Below, piece by piece: positions 1 to 7,545 of a DNA stretch of 36,804 bases; position 1 is the stretch's first letter, and each line of letters opens with the position of its first letter. The notes beneath the pieces were generated by a model, which had not been told where the DNA came from, searched no databases, and was given only the letters and a program-made list of their open reading frames with translations. This stretch comes from a marine gamma proteobacterium HTCC2089 (GTDB lineage: Bacteria > Pseudomonadota > Gammaproteobacteria > Pseudomonadales > Azotimanducaceae), in NCBI GenBank assembly GCA_905182905.1, contig CAJJDH010000119.1:1-36804 (forward strand), written 5' to 3'. The position numbers and the translations under genes were made by a program.

Positions 1-333
1 AGCCCGCATCAGGCTGCGGCCATTGGTCGTCTAGCGTCGCACTTTATGACATTGCGGCGTATGTCTATTTCTGTGGCCGGCATGCTGGAGCAGGGTAAAG
101 ACGTAGGCGTTGAAGCGGCGCTGGTAAAAGAGCTGGGTAATAATTTTGAGAAGGTGTTACCGGAAGTTGCGCGGTTAGTGGTGCCTGACCTAAGTCAGCT
201 AGACCCCGCCAAACACAAACTGTTCCGCGACACGTTTGAAGAAACTTTACTGCTGTCGCCATCCTTTACATTACGTGGCGGTACTCGAGAAATTTTACGC
301 GGCGTCATTGCCCGCGGATTGGGGTTACGTTGA
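1..333 (+). CDS. Acyl-CoA dehydrogenase, C-terminal fragment (5' end outside window)
   Basis: The reading frame is open from the first base, so only the last 110 residues of the protein are visible. They are the C-terminal helical domain of a flavin acyl-CoA dehydrogenase, which makes the trans-2-enoyl-CoA in beta-oxidation. The family signature is the FTLRGGTREILRGVIARGLG stretch just before the stop. At the place where medium-chain enzymes carry the catalytic Glu (YEGT), this protein has RGGT, so its base, if any, must lie in the missing part. The next gene begins 1 bp after the stop and is a second, shortened acyl-CoA dehydrogenase. That arrangement is known from heterotetrameric dehydrogenases of sterol side-chain degradation. 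The family call is secure, the substrate unknown. Confidence 0.9.
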   Translation, partial: SPHQAAAIGRLASHFMTLRRMSISVAGMLEQGKDVGVEAALVKELGNNFEKVLPEVARLVVPDLSQLDPAKHKLFRDTFEETLLLSPSFTLRGGTREILRGVIARGLGLR

Positions 334-334
334 T

Positions 335-1303
335 ATGGACACAAGACAACTTATTATTGATACAGCAGAGAAAATTTTTGCCGATCACTGTCAAAAAAAC
401 CTTTTAGATTCTGCTGAGCAAGGTACCTTCCCGCAAGATTTATGGGAAAAAATTGTTGAAAATGGGTTTCACCAATTAGGTTCAGCGGGCAGTGGTACTG
501 ATGCCGCCGACCTTTACGCATTTCTAAAAGTATGTGGCAGATTTTCGGTCCCACTGCCTATGGCTGAAGTACTATTGTCTAACCAATGGCTTGGCAATGT
601 TGGTAATGAATCAGGCTCGAGTTTTGCTAGCATTGGTCGCCGTAATGAACTGTCTATCAACCAAGTGCCTTGGGGCCGCAGTGCTGCAACCATATTGGGT
701 GTCGATGCCGATAGCCACCAAGTGACCGTGATAGACACGCCTATAGTTGACGAGATGAACTCTAATCTAGCAGGCGAAGCCCATGACTCATTTTTACTCA
801 AGGGCGGCGAGCGTCAGATAGAGGTAGAAGACTTACCTTTTGCGCAGATGGCTTTAGCGCGGACTAATTTAATAGCAGGTGGGCTGCAAGCGACTCTAGA
901 TTTAGGCCTGCAGTTTGCCAGTGAGCGTAGTCAATTTGGTAGATCCATCAGCAAGTTCCAAGCTATTCAACACAGCTTGGCAGTTGTAGCGGCAGAAGTT
1001 GCCGCGGCCCAACGCGCAGCAGATGCGGCTGTAGATGCCCTAGGCACGCTGCGCTTTTTAGATGAAGTGTCTGCTAGTAAAGCGCGGGTTGGTGAGGCTG
1101 TTGGCATTGTTGCCGAACAGGTGCATCAGGTGCACGGTGCGATGGGCTTTACCTATGAGCACCGCTTACACCATTTCACGCGTCGGTTGTGGGCTTGGCG
1201 CGACGAATGGGGTAACGAATTTTATTGGCAGGCTATGCTAGGCAGGCGTTTAGCCGCCATGGGTGCTGATAAGGTATGGGGTTATATTGCGACTCCGGGT
1301 TAG
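335..1303 (+). CDS. Short acyl-CoA dehydrogenase, likely partner subunit of the upstream dehydrogenase
   Basis: A 322-residue acyl-CoA dehydrogenase-like protein, clearly shorter than the usual 380-400. I place the start at the ATG one base after the preceding stop, because the longer frame would run back into that gene. The N-terminal helical domain is present. The middle beta domain (about residues 88-170) is compressed and poorly conserved. The C-terminal domain has the typical ERSQFGRSISKFQAIQH segment (E197 onward) and QVHGAMGFTYEH (265-276). A possible base is the Glu in WRDEWGNE near residue 290, which falls where YEGT normally sits. Tight coupling to the upstream gene suggests the two subunits share one FAD and active site, as in ChsE-type complexes. 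That last step is inference. Confidence 0.88.
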   Translation: MDTRQLIIDTAEKIFADHCQKNLLDSAEQGTFPQDLWEKIVENGFHQLGSAGSGTDAADLYAFLKVCGRFSVPLPMAEVLLSNQWLGNVGNESGSSFASIGRRNELSINQVPWGRSAATILGVDADSHQVTVIDTPIVDEMNSNLAGEAHDSFLLKGGERQIEVEDLPFAQMALARTNLIAGGLQATLDLGLQFASERSQFGRSISKFQAIQHSLAVVAAEVAAAQRAADAAVDALGTLRFLDEVSASKARVGEAVGIVAEQVHQVHGAMGFTYEHRLHHFTRRLWAWRDEWGNEFYWQAMLGRRLAAMGADKVWGYIATPG

Positions 1304-1343
1304 GTAACGTTAGCCCTTCCAAACTTTGTAGGAAGGAGGGGCG

Positions 1344-1883
1344 ATGCCAAATAATGAAAAATTTGAAATCCGAGGGATAAATCATTTGGCTCTTGTGTGC
1401 CGCGACATGAAAAAAACTGTGGAGTTTTATTCAGGTGTTTTAGGCATGCCCTTGGTTAAAACCATTCAGCTTCCGCGGGATTCAGGCCAACACTTCTTTT
1501 TTGACATTGGTAAGGGCGATCAGTTGGCTTTTTTCTGGTTTCCTGATGCGCCAGAAAAAGTGCCTGGGGTGACCAACGCCGAATCCTTAGTGGGCCACGG
1601 CTCCATTACCTCAGCCCATGCCTCGATGAATCATGTTGCCTTCGACGTGCCAGTGGAAAAAATTTCTGAATATCAGGAAAAGCTAGTTGCCGCTGGTGTA
1701 GAAGTGACGCCTGTCATTTTTCACGATGAATCTGAAAATCAGGCTAGCCTCACCGATACACAAAGTACCTTTGTTAGATCCATTTACTTCAAGGACCCAG
1801 ACGGCATTCTATTGGAATTTGCTGCAAGCACTCGCGCGTTTACTGATGCGGATGTAGATTGCGAGCCAGTTAGTGTTGATTAA
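1344..1883 (+). CDS. VOC-fold (glyoxalase / extradiol dioxygenase-like) metalloprotein
   Basis: A 179-residue vicinal-oxygen-chelate protein with two beta-alpha-beta-beta-beta halves. Likely metal ligands are H14 (INHLALVC), H97 (MNHVAFDV) and E158 (ILLEFAAS), the usual His/His/Glu pattern with one ligand at the start of the first half and two in the second. A strong GGAGG lies 6-10 bases before the ATG. It follows the dehydrogenase pair by 40 bp on the same strand and may be co-transcribed. VOC enzymes cover lyases, isomerases, epimerases and ring-cleaving dioxygenases. Methylmalonyl-CoA epimerase-like or dioxygenase-like activity would fit an acyl-CoA setting, but nothing in the sequence decides this. 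Confidence 0.85.
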   Translation: MPNNEKFEIRGINHLALVCRDMKKTVEFYSGVLGMPLVKTIQLPRDSGQHFFFDIGKGDQLAFFWFPDAPEKVPGVTNAESLVGHGSITSAHASMNHVAFDVPVEKISEYQEKLVAAGVEVTPVIFHDESENQASLTDTQSTFVRSIYFKDPDGILLEFAASTRAFTDADVDCEPVSVD

Positions 1884-2000
1884 AATTTGAGCTAACTTAT
1901 AAAGCTGCTGATCGCTGTGCGTTTAAGTCAGAAAAGGCGACAAAGAGTGTCGGCTAGGAATAAATGGTAGAGAAGGTTAGAGCAAGGTAAAGAGAGAAAA

Positions 2001-2023
2001 GCAGCAGGCTCAGCGCCTGCTGC
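2001..2023 (-). terminator. Hairpin terminator between convergent genes
   Basis: A perfect 9-bp stem (GCAGCAGGC / GCCTGCTGC) with a 5-nt loop. Read on the minus strand it is followed by a T-rich run (TTTTCTCTCTTT), so it best serves the reductase gene ending at 2049. It may also stop the plus-strand VOC transcript. Confidence 0.7.
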
Positions 2024-2048
2024 CTTCCTTTGGGTTAAGTGATCGTTG

Positions 2049-3044
2049 TTAGAAGTTGACGATCATCTTGCCGGTATTAGAACCCTTGAAGAGTCCAATA
2101 AAGGCTTCTGGTGCTTGATCTATGCCGGTGTAGACAGTCTCTTTTGTGATGATCTGTCCGCTGGTAACCCACTCTTCCATATCGCTGCGGAATTTGCCGG
2201 CTAGATGGTCAAAGTGATTTACAATAAAGCCGCGCAAAGTCAGCCCTAATCCAATTGCCATAGACAAGTTGTTTGGGCCCGGGCGCGGTGACGTGTCGTT
2301 GTACGTTGCAATGGCGCCACATAAAGCGATACGTCCGAAGGGGCGCATGCACATAATGGCTGCTTGTAGGTGCTCTGCACCGACGTTGTCAAAGTAAACG
2401 TCCAGACCGCCTGGCGCTAATTCTTTTAGGTGACCTAGAATGCTGCCATCGTTGTAGTTGAACGCGTGGTCAAAGCCTAACTCTTTGGTCAGTAGCTCAA
2501 CTTTGTCGTCAGAACCGGCGCTGCCAATTACCGTGCAGCCTTTCAATTTAGCTATTTGGCCTACGATACTGCCCACTGCGCCAGCGGCACCAGACACAAA
2601 TACAGTTTCACCATCTTTAAGAGCGCCTACCTCTAACAAACCTACATAAGCAGTCATGCCGGGCATGCCAATTGCACCGAGGTATTCAGATGCTGGCGCA
2701 ACAATGGTGCCTAAACTCTGAATGCCCTCTGCGGATTCGGTAAAAGCTTCCCTCCAACCCCAAGCGCTGCTGACGTAGTCGCCTTCCTTAAAGTCAGGGC
2801 TAGCAGATTTAACCACTTGGCCAATACAGCCGCCGGTGAGCACTTCGCCTATTTGGAAGGGAGGTACATAAGACTTACGGTCGACCATTCTGCCGCGCAT
2901 GTACGGGTCTACTGACATGCTCAGGTTCTTCACCTGAATCTGCCCATCCTTAGGTTCTGGGGCTTCTATATCAATGATTTGAAAATCATCTGGCTTTGGC
3001 ATGCCGTCTGGTCGTGTTTTTAGTGCTACAGCTTTTGCTTGCAT
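2049..3044 (-). CDS. NADP-dependent MDR-family enone/alkenal reductase (CurA / leukotriene B4 dehydrogenase type)
   Basis: A 331-residue zinc-independent medium-chain reductase. The N-terminal catalytic domain carries the family motif SMSVDPYMRGRM (42-53). The Rossmann domain has the nucleotide-binding loop SGAAGAVGS (151-159), with no zinc-ligand cysteine cluster. Relatives (CurA, prostaglandin/LTB4 12-hydroxydehydrogenase, alkenal reductase) reduce the C=C bond of alpha,beta-unsaturated ketones or aldehydes with NADPH in the cytosol. AAGGAGA sits 6 bases before the ATG. The gene follows the thiamine-diphosphate enzyme by 24 bp on the same strand, so they are probably one transcript. The thiamine enzyme might generate or consume the carbonyl compound this protein reduces, but the substrate is unknown. 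Confidence 0.9.
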   Translation of the reverse strand: MQAKAVALKTRPDGMPKPDDFQIIDIEAPEPKDGQIQVKNLSMSVDPYMRGRMVDRKSYVPPFQIGEVLTGGCIGQVVKSASPDFKEGDYVSSAWGWREAFTESAEGIQSLGTIVAPASEYLGAIGMPGMTAYVGLLEVGALKDGETVFVSGAAGAVGSIVGQIAKLKGCTVIGSAGSDDKVELLTKELGFDHAFNYNDGSILGHLKELAPGGLDVYFDNVGAEHLQAAIMCMRPFGRIALCGAIATYNDTSPRPGPNNLSMAIGLGLTLRGFIVNHFDHLAGKFRSDMEEWVTSGQIITKETVYTGIDQAPEAFIGLFKGSNTGKMIVNF

Positions 3045-3068
3045 AGTGTCTCTCCTTGAGTGAGTGGG

Positions 3069-4700
3069 TTATTCGTTGGAAATTGTAATTTCTTTGTCAG
3101 TAATGAACTCTAGTAGAGCGGGCTGACCGTTTTCGGTGGCGGCTATACCTCGTTGTAAGGCGGCAATTATATCGTTGGGATCTGTGATTCGCTCGCCATA
3201 GCCACCAAAGGCTCTGGCCATATCAGCATAGTTGCCGGAAATATCTGTAGATCGATATTTTTCGGTGGACACCTGCATGATTGGTATTTCTATGGCCATG
3301 GAGAAATTGTTGAACAGGATCGAGAGAATTGGGATGTTCTCTCTTACTGCAGTTTCAAAGTCCATGCCCGTAAATCCAATCGCCGCATCGCCCCAGACAT
3401 TGATGCATAGTTTGTCCGGTTCTGCCAACTTTGCGCCCATCGCTAAGCCTAAACCATAGCCTAGCTGAGTAGTTTTACCCCAGCCGATGTACGACAGCGG
3501 ACTAGTTGCTTGCCAAAATGGAGTGGTCTGATCACGAGGGCTACCTGCGTCATGGGTAATCACAACTTTGTCTTTGTCTACCAGCCGGTCGAGTTCTGCG
3601 ACAACTCGGTAAGGGTTGATTGGCGCTTCGTTGTTAGTGAGCTTTGGCAACCATTCACTCATCCACTCTGTTCTGATTTGAGCTATGCGCTCGGGTACCT
3701 GTGTTCGAGCTGCGGCGGGCGCCTTAGAGTGATTCTCCATAGCCTGACTGAGCGCCTCTAAAGTCAGTTTGGCATCGCCGATGAGACCATGCTGTGCTGG
3801 TACATCCTTGTTCAAATCCATTGGATCTAAAGTGGCATGAATAATAGTTTTGCCCTTTGGCATGCCAACACCAAAGGCAGTTAGGGCAAAAGAAACGCCA
3901 ATACCTAGTATTACATCGGCTTCTTGAAGGAATTGTTTTACCGGTCGTGGGTTCGCCCGCCCGCCGCTGCCTAGGGATAGCGGATGATTCTCTGGGAAGG
4001 CGCTTTTACCTTCGATACTTGTCGTCACCGGGATATTCCAAGCCTCTGCCAGAGCCTTGAGTTCATTCCATGCCTTTGCATAATGAACGCCTTGTCCAGC
4101 ATAGATAACTGGATTTTGTGCTTGTGCTAGGACCTTGGCTGCCGCCTCTAAATCACTGGGCGCTGGTGCGGTTTTGGCACTAAATGAGGGGACATATTGC
4201 CAATTGTCTGGCACCTCCTCGTTCATTACATCTAAAGGTACTTCTATCATGACCGGCCCGGGTCTGCCGTTGCGCAACTGAAAAAAAGCTCTGCGCATAA
4301 TTTCCGGTACCGCTTTACCCATAGTGATCGGTTCTGCCCACTTTGTAATATGTTGCATATTCATAGTGGAGTTGAAGTTTGGGTAATAGTGGGCAAGTCG
4401 GCGAGGGTAGCCTGCTGGGATAACCAGTAGCGGTACAGACTCCGAGTAAGCTTGCGCAACGCCGCCGAAGGCATTTTCCGCACCTGGTCCGTGCTGCATA
4501 CAAAAAACGCCAATTTTGTCCCCAGAAGATAACCTGGAATAGGCGTCAGCCATATGTAAGCCAATACGCTCTTGTCGAACGATAACCGTGCGAATATCTA
4601 ATTTGGCCGCAGCCTCTATCAGTGGATTTACTGGATAAGCGAAAAGGATATCTACACCTTCAGCTTTCATTGTGTGCGCTATAGCATCTACTACGTTCAT
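3069..4700 (-). CDS. Thiamine-diphosphate-dependent enzyme of the acetolactate synthase / 2-hydroxyacyl-CoA lyase superfamily
   Basis: A 543-residue protein with the three-domain layout of ThDP enzymes. The PYR domain has the cofactor-activating glutamate at E44 (RQERIGLHMADAY). A central cofactor-like domain covers about 190-330. The C-terminal PP domain has the Mg-ThDP motif, G437-D438-A439, then 24 residues, then N464-N465, so the third Gly of the usual GDG is Ala. The superfamily includes acetolactate synthase, oxalyl-CoA decarboxylase, sulfoacetaldehyde acetyltransferase, benzoylformate decarboxylase and carboligases. I cannot place it in one of these. No small regulatory subunit (ilvN-like) lies nearby, which argues against a branched-chain biosynthetic role. 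It is the first gene of a likely two-gene operon with the reductase. Confidence 0.85.
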   Translation of the reverse strand: MNVVDAIAHTMKAEGVDILFAYPVNPLIEAAAKLDIRTVIVRQERIGLHMADAYSRLSSGDKIGVFCMQHGPGAENAFGGVAQAYSESVPLLVIPAGYPRRLAHYYPNFNSTMNMQHITKWAEPITMGKAVPEIMRRAFFQLRNGRPGPVMIEVPLDVMNEEVPDNWQYVPSFSAKTAPAPSDLEAAAKVLAQAQNPVIYAGQGVHYAKAWNELKALAEAWNIPVTTSIEGKSAFPENHPLSLGSGGRANPRPVKQFLQEADVILGIGVSFALTAFGVGMPKGKTIIHATLDPMDLNKDVPAQHGLIGDAKLTLEALSQAMENHSKAPAAARTQVPERIAQIRTEWMSEWLPKLTNNEAPINPYRVVAELDRLVDKDKVVITHDAGSPRDQTTPFWQATSPLSYIGWGKTTQLGYGLGLAMGAKLAEPDKLCINVWGDAAIGFTGMDFETAVRENIPILSILFNNFSMAIEIPIMQVSTEKYRSTDISGNYADMARAFGGYGERITDPNDIIAALQRGIAATENGQPALLEFITDKEITISNE

Positions 4701-4917
4701 AGGTTTTTCCCTCTTATGTACAGCAAGGTAGGCGCTGCCTTTTTGTATTGGCGGAAAAAGCTAGTCGCCCTCTCGACCGTATCCTTGCGACAGTACTCTT
4801 CCAACCACACATAGTGCCACATTCAGATGTGGGTTGGGTCAAAAACGCGCCAGCGCTATGGTACTTCATTGTTTGTGCAAGTAATAAATTCGTAAGGTGA
4901 GACTAAGAACCTATATG

Positions 4918-4944
4918 GCTTTTGAGGCTTTTGAGGCTTTTGAG
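4918..4944 (+). repeat. Three direct copies of a 9-bp unit
   Basis: GCTTTTGAG occurs three times without interruption. It lies in the divergent spacer, about 60 bp from the palindrome. It could be slippage or a helically awkward (9-bp) protein-binding array. Confidence 0.8.
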
Positions 4945-5003
4945 TGGTTTTCAGGTTTTTCATAGTAGTCCCTGATCGGCCAACATTTGTTGAACGATAA
5001 AGA

Positions 5004-5031
5004 AAGTATTGCGAACGTGTTCACAATACTT
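5004..5031. promoter_or_regulatory. 28-bp near-perfect palindrome, candidate operator
   Basis: The outer arms AAGTATTG and CAATACTT are exact inverse complements. Inside them GAAC and GTTC form a second matching pair around a GT centre. Of 28 bases, 24 are symmetric. There is no T-run on either side, so it is not a terminator. Its size and position, between divergent genes and about 165 bp before the HTH gene, fit the operator of a dimeric or tetrameric repressor. Confidence 0.6.
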
Positions 5032-5194
5032 ATATTATGAGGAGCGGAAGTGGGATTTAGTTACGCCGGTATGACGGTTGCTTGGGGAAAAAACACAGTA
5101 AAACAAAAGCTTAGACCTTATTCCCTGTAAACTAGCTGCGCAAGAATGTAAATATCTTAGATACTAAAGTCGTTTCCATAAGGTGTACGATGCG

Positions 5195-5497
5195 ATGATG
5201 TTAGGCGATAGATTAAGATTAAAGCTAAAGGACGCAGGATACACTCCTTCGCGTTTTGCACACGTGCTGGGGGAGACTCGTCAAACTGTTGATGGGTGGC
5301 TGCAACGAGGTGTGCCACCACGAAAATCCTTTAAAGTAGCACGTCTATTGGATGTCAATCCTGAGTGGTTGGTTGTCGGTGCTTGTGTCGATGAGGATCT
5401 AAAATCGCCAGATACAGAAATGTTTCTCGCAGGCTTTACAGCAGATCAAGTAACCGCTTTAAGAGTTATTATCAGCGCCTTTAAGCGTCCGCACTAA
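5195..5497 (+). CDS. Small helix-turn-helix DNA-binding protein (XRE / phage CI-like)
   Basis: About 100 residues. The N-terminal half is a helix-turn-helix of the lambda-repressor type: SRFAHVLGETRQTVDGWLQRG gives the two central helices, followed by the NPEWLVVG ending common in CI-like repressor domains. The remaining 35 residues show no known effector domain, so it may act as a minimal repressor. A GTG at 5183 also opens the frame, but the TAAGG ribosome site (5179-5183) precedes the ATG at 5195, which I prefer. It diverges from the thiamine-enzyme operon across a spacer with a strong palindrome, so it could regulate itself and that operon. It could instead be a remnant of a mobile element, but no such partner genes are present. 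Confidence 0.75.
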   Translation: MMLGDRLRLKLKDAGYTPSRFAHVLGETRQTVDGWLQRGVPPRKSFKVARLLDVNPEWLVVGACVDEDLKSPDTEMFLAGFTADQVTALRVIISAFKRPH

Positions 5498-5655
5498 TAT
5501 GTTGGTACGCTCGTTCTAGATATCTTCTAGGCAACATTCTCCTCACTTGTTCTCCCCACCAGTACAGCAATACCGCGCTCCTACCATGCATCTTTTGCCT
5601 CCGTGATAAGCAAAAGACAATCTGCCAAGGTGGTAGCCTAAGTAAGCAAAAAACA

Positions 5656-5687
5656 CCAAAAAACCAAAAAACCAAAAAACCAAAAAA
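5656..5687 (-). repeat. Four tandem CCAAAAAA units (GGTTTTTT on the transcribed strand)
   Basis: An 8-bp unit repeated four times directly beyond the isocitrate lyase terminator stem. In the minus-strand transcript it gives successive U-runs, which should strengthen termination. Confidence 0.8.
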
Positions 5688-5708
5688 AAGGGCAGTTAGC
5701 TGCCCTTT
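5687..5708 (-). terminator. Rho-independent terminator of isocitrate lyase
   Basis: A 9-bp stem AAAGGGCAG / CTGCCCTTT with a 4-nt loop, 45 bp after the aceA stop. It is followed on the minus strand by a long T-rich tract. Confidence 0.9.
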
Positions 5709-5752
5709 CTATTTGTGACGCAATATTCACTTCGTCACTTTTTGATATACAC

Positions 5753-7354
5753 CTAGAACTGATTCATAGTGTTTGCTGCGCCGCCAGCTAACAGTGCCTT
5801 TTCGCCAAGGAAGTATTCCTTGTGATCGTCACCGACGTTTGATCCAGCTAGATCTTGGTGCTTAACAGAAGCCAAGTTCTTGCGGATTTCTTGACGCTGT
5901 ACATCACGAACATAAGCCAACATCCCCAAGTCTCCGAAGTAGCCCTCTGACAATACATCAGTAGACAATGCAGCGGTATGATAGGTAGGCAGCGTAATCA
6001 AGTGGTGGAAAATGCCTGCTTCTCGAGCAGAATCGGCCTGGAAGGTACGTACTAGTGCATCTGCTGCTGCTGCTAGTTCCGTTCCATCAATGGCAACATT
6101 CATCATGCCCATAGCGTCTTCGGCAGGATCTGGGTAAGCAGAAACATCTTTGCCAGCGTCTTTCCATTCTGTGTAAACCTGCTCACGGAACTTCAATGTC
6201 CAGTTGAAAGACGGCGAGTTGTTGTAAACCAGCTTGGCTTCTGGACGTACTTCACGAATAGCATTTACCATTTCAGCGATTTGCGAAACGTTTGGCTTTT
6301 CTGTTTCGATCCAAAGGAGGTCTGCGCCGTGTTCAAGGCTAGTGATGCAGTCCAGTACAACGCGGTCAAAACCTGTGTCATCTTTAAATGCGTAAAGACC
6401 ATTGTCTAGACGCTTAGGCTTAGCCAGTTTACCGTCTACACGAATAGTTATATCACCGTCTTGTAATTCAGAAACATCGGCTACTGGCTCTGTGTCTAGG
6501 AAGTCGTTGTACTTGCTGCCGAGGTCGCCAGCTTGAATTGATACGGGGATCTTTTGGGTAAGGCCAGCACCTAAGGAGTCTGTACGAGCAACGATGATAC
6601 CGTTGTCTATACCCAGCTCTAGGAATGCGTAACGTACTGCATTGATCTTAGAAACGAAATCCTCGTGAGGAACAGTAACCTTACCGGCTTGGTGTCCACA
6701 CTGTTTCGCGTCAGAAACTTGGTTTTCAATTTGAATTGCACAAGCGCCTGCTTCGATCATACGCTTAGCTAATAGGTAGGTGGCTTCTTCATTACCGAAA
6801 CCAGCATCGATATCAGCAATGATCGGCACTACGTGTGTTTCGTAGTTATCAATACGCTGAATAATAGAATCTGCGTCGCCGCCACTGGCGCGTGCTTCAT
6901 CTAACTCAACAAACATGTGACGTAATTCGCGTGCATCAGCTTGCTTGAGGAATGTATAGATTTCTTCAATCAGGTCAGAAACAGAAGTTTTTTCATGCAT
7001 GCTCTGATCGGGTAAAGGACCAAACTGTGAACGCAATGCTGCGACCATCCAGCCTGATAGGTAGATGTAGCTGCGGTCTGTCGTTTGTTGGTGCTTCTTC
7101 ACGCTCATCATGACTTGCTGGGCTACAAAACCGTGCCAGCAACCTAGTGACTGGGTGTACTTAGCTGAGTCGGCATCATAGTTAGCCATATCTCGGCGCA
7201 TAATGTCTGCGGTGTATTGGGCTATTTCAAGGCCAGTTTTAAAGCGATTTTGTAGCTTCATGCGTACGGCGTATTCGGCGTTGATAGCACTCCACTCTTG
7301 CTTGGCGCCAACAGTGCTGCGTGTTTGCTCGATCAGGTCCAGATAAGATGACAT
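5753..7354 (-). CDS. aceA: Isocitrate lyase
   Basis: A 533-residue isocitrate lyase, which splits isocitrate into glyoxylate and succinate. It is the first step of the glyoxylate shunt and is needed to grow on acetate, fatty acids or other C2-yielding substrates. The catalytic-loop motif is K217-Q-C219-G-H. IIADIDAGFGN and NNSPSFNWTLKF are also intact. Length and sequence match the long Pseudomonas/Acinetobacter class rather than the 434-residue E. coli enzyme. The GAGGG ribosome site lies directly against the ATG at 7360 but 6-7 bases before the ATG at 7354, so I choose the latter. No malate synthase is in the window. The abundance of acyl-CoA genes around it explains the need for the shunt. 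Confidence 0.97.
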   Translation of the reverse strand: MSSYLDLIEQTRSTVGAKQEWSAINAEYAVRMKLQNRFKTGLEIAQYTADIMRRDMANYDADSAKYTQSLGCWHGFVAQQVMMSVKKHQQTTDRSYIYLSGWMVAALRSQFGPLPDQSMHEKTSVSDLIEEIYTFLKQADARELRHMFVELDEARASGGDADSIIQRIDNYETHVVPIIADIDAGFGNEEATYLLAKRMIEAGACAIQIENQVSDAKQCGHQAGKVTVPHEDFVSKINAVRYAFLELGIDNGIIVARTDSLGAGLTQKIPVSIQAGDLGSKYNDFLDTEPVADVSELQDGDITIRVDGKLAKPKRLDNGLYAFKDDTGFDRVVLDCITSLEHGADLLWIETEKPNVSQIAEMVNAIREVRPEAKLVYNNSPSFNWTLKFREQVYTEWKDAGKDVSAYPDPAEDAMGMMNVAIDGTELAAAADALVRTFQADSAREAGIFHHLITLPTYHTAALSTDVLSEGYFGDLGMLAYVRDVQRQEIRKNLASVKHQDLAGSNVGDDHKEYFLGEKALLAGGAANTMNQF

Positions 7355-7462
7355 GGTCATTCCCTCAGTTTAATTTCACGGGATTCAGAGAAAGTTTAAC
7401 GGCCATGGGCTGCGTGACTTCTGAATTTCGCGGCAAATTAACAGTAGCTCCAATGGAAAAAA

Positions 7463-7492
7463 ATGGAATAATTCACAAGCAATATATTCCAT
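7463..7492. promoter_or_regulatory. Inverted repeat upstream of aceA
   Basis: ATGGAAT and ATTCCAT flank a 16-nt spacer about 110 bp upstream of the aceA start. Extra half-site-like copies (ATGGA at 7453, TCCATT near 7513) lie on either side. This could be an operator controlling the carbon-source response of aceA. The spacing is loose and the call tentative. Confidence 0.3.
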
Positions 7493-7545
7493 ATAGGAAG
7501 GTATGATTTTTCTCCATTCAATGACTTAAAAGTACCGCCTAGCGG

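Larger units (their letters stand above)
4701..5194. other. 494-bp divergent intergenic region with regulatory signals
   Basis: No convincing reading frame is present. It separates the minus-strand thiamine-enzyme operon from the plus-strand HTH gene and must hold both promoters. It contains a nested inverted repeat around 4801-4837 (CCACAT-TCAG-ATGTGG inside CCAAC/GTTGG), a 9-bp triplicated direct repeat (4918-4944) and a strong 28-bp palindrome (5004-5031). Confidence 0.6.
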
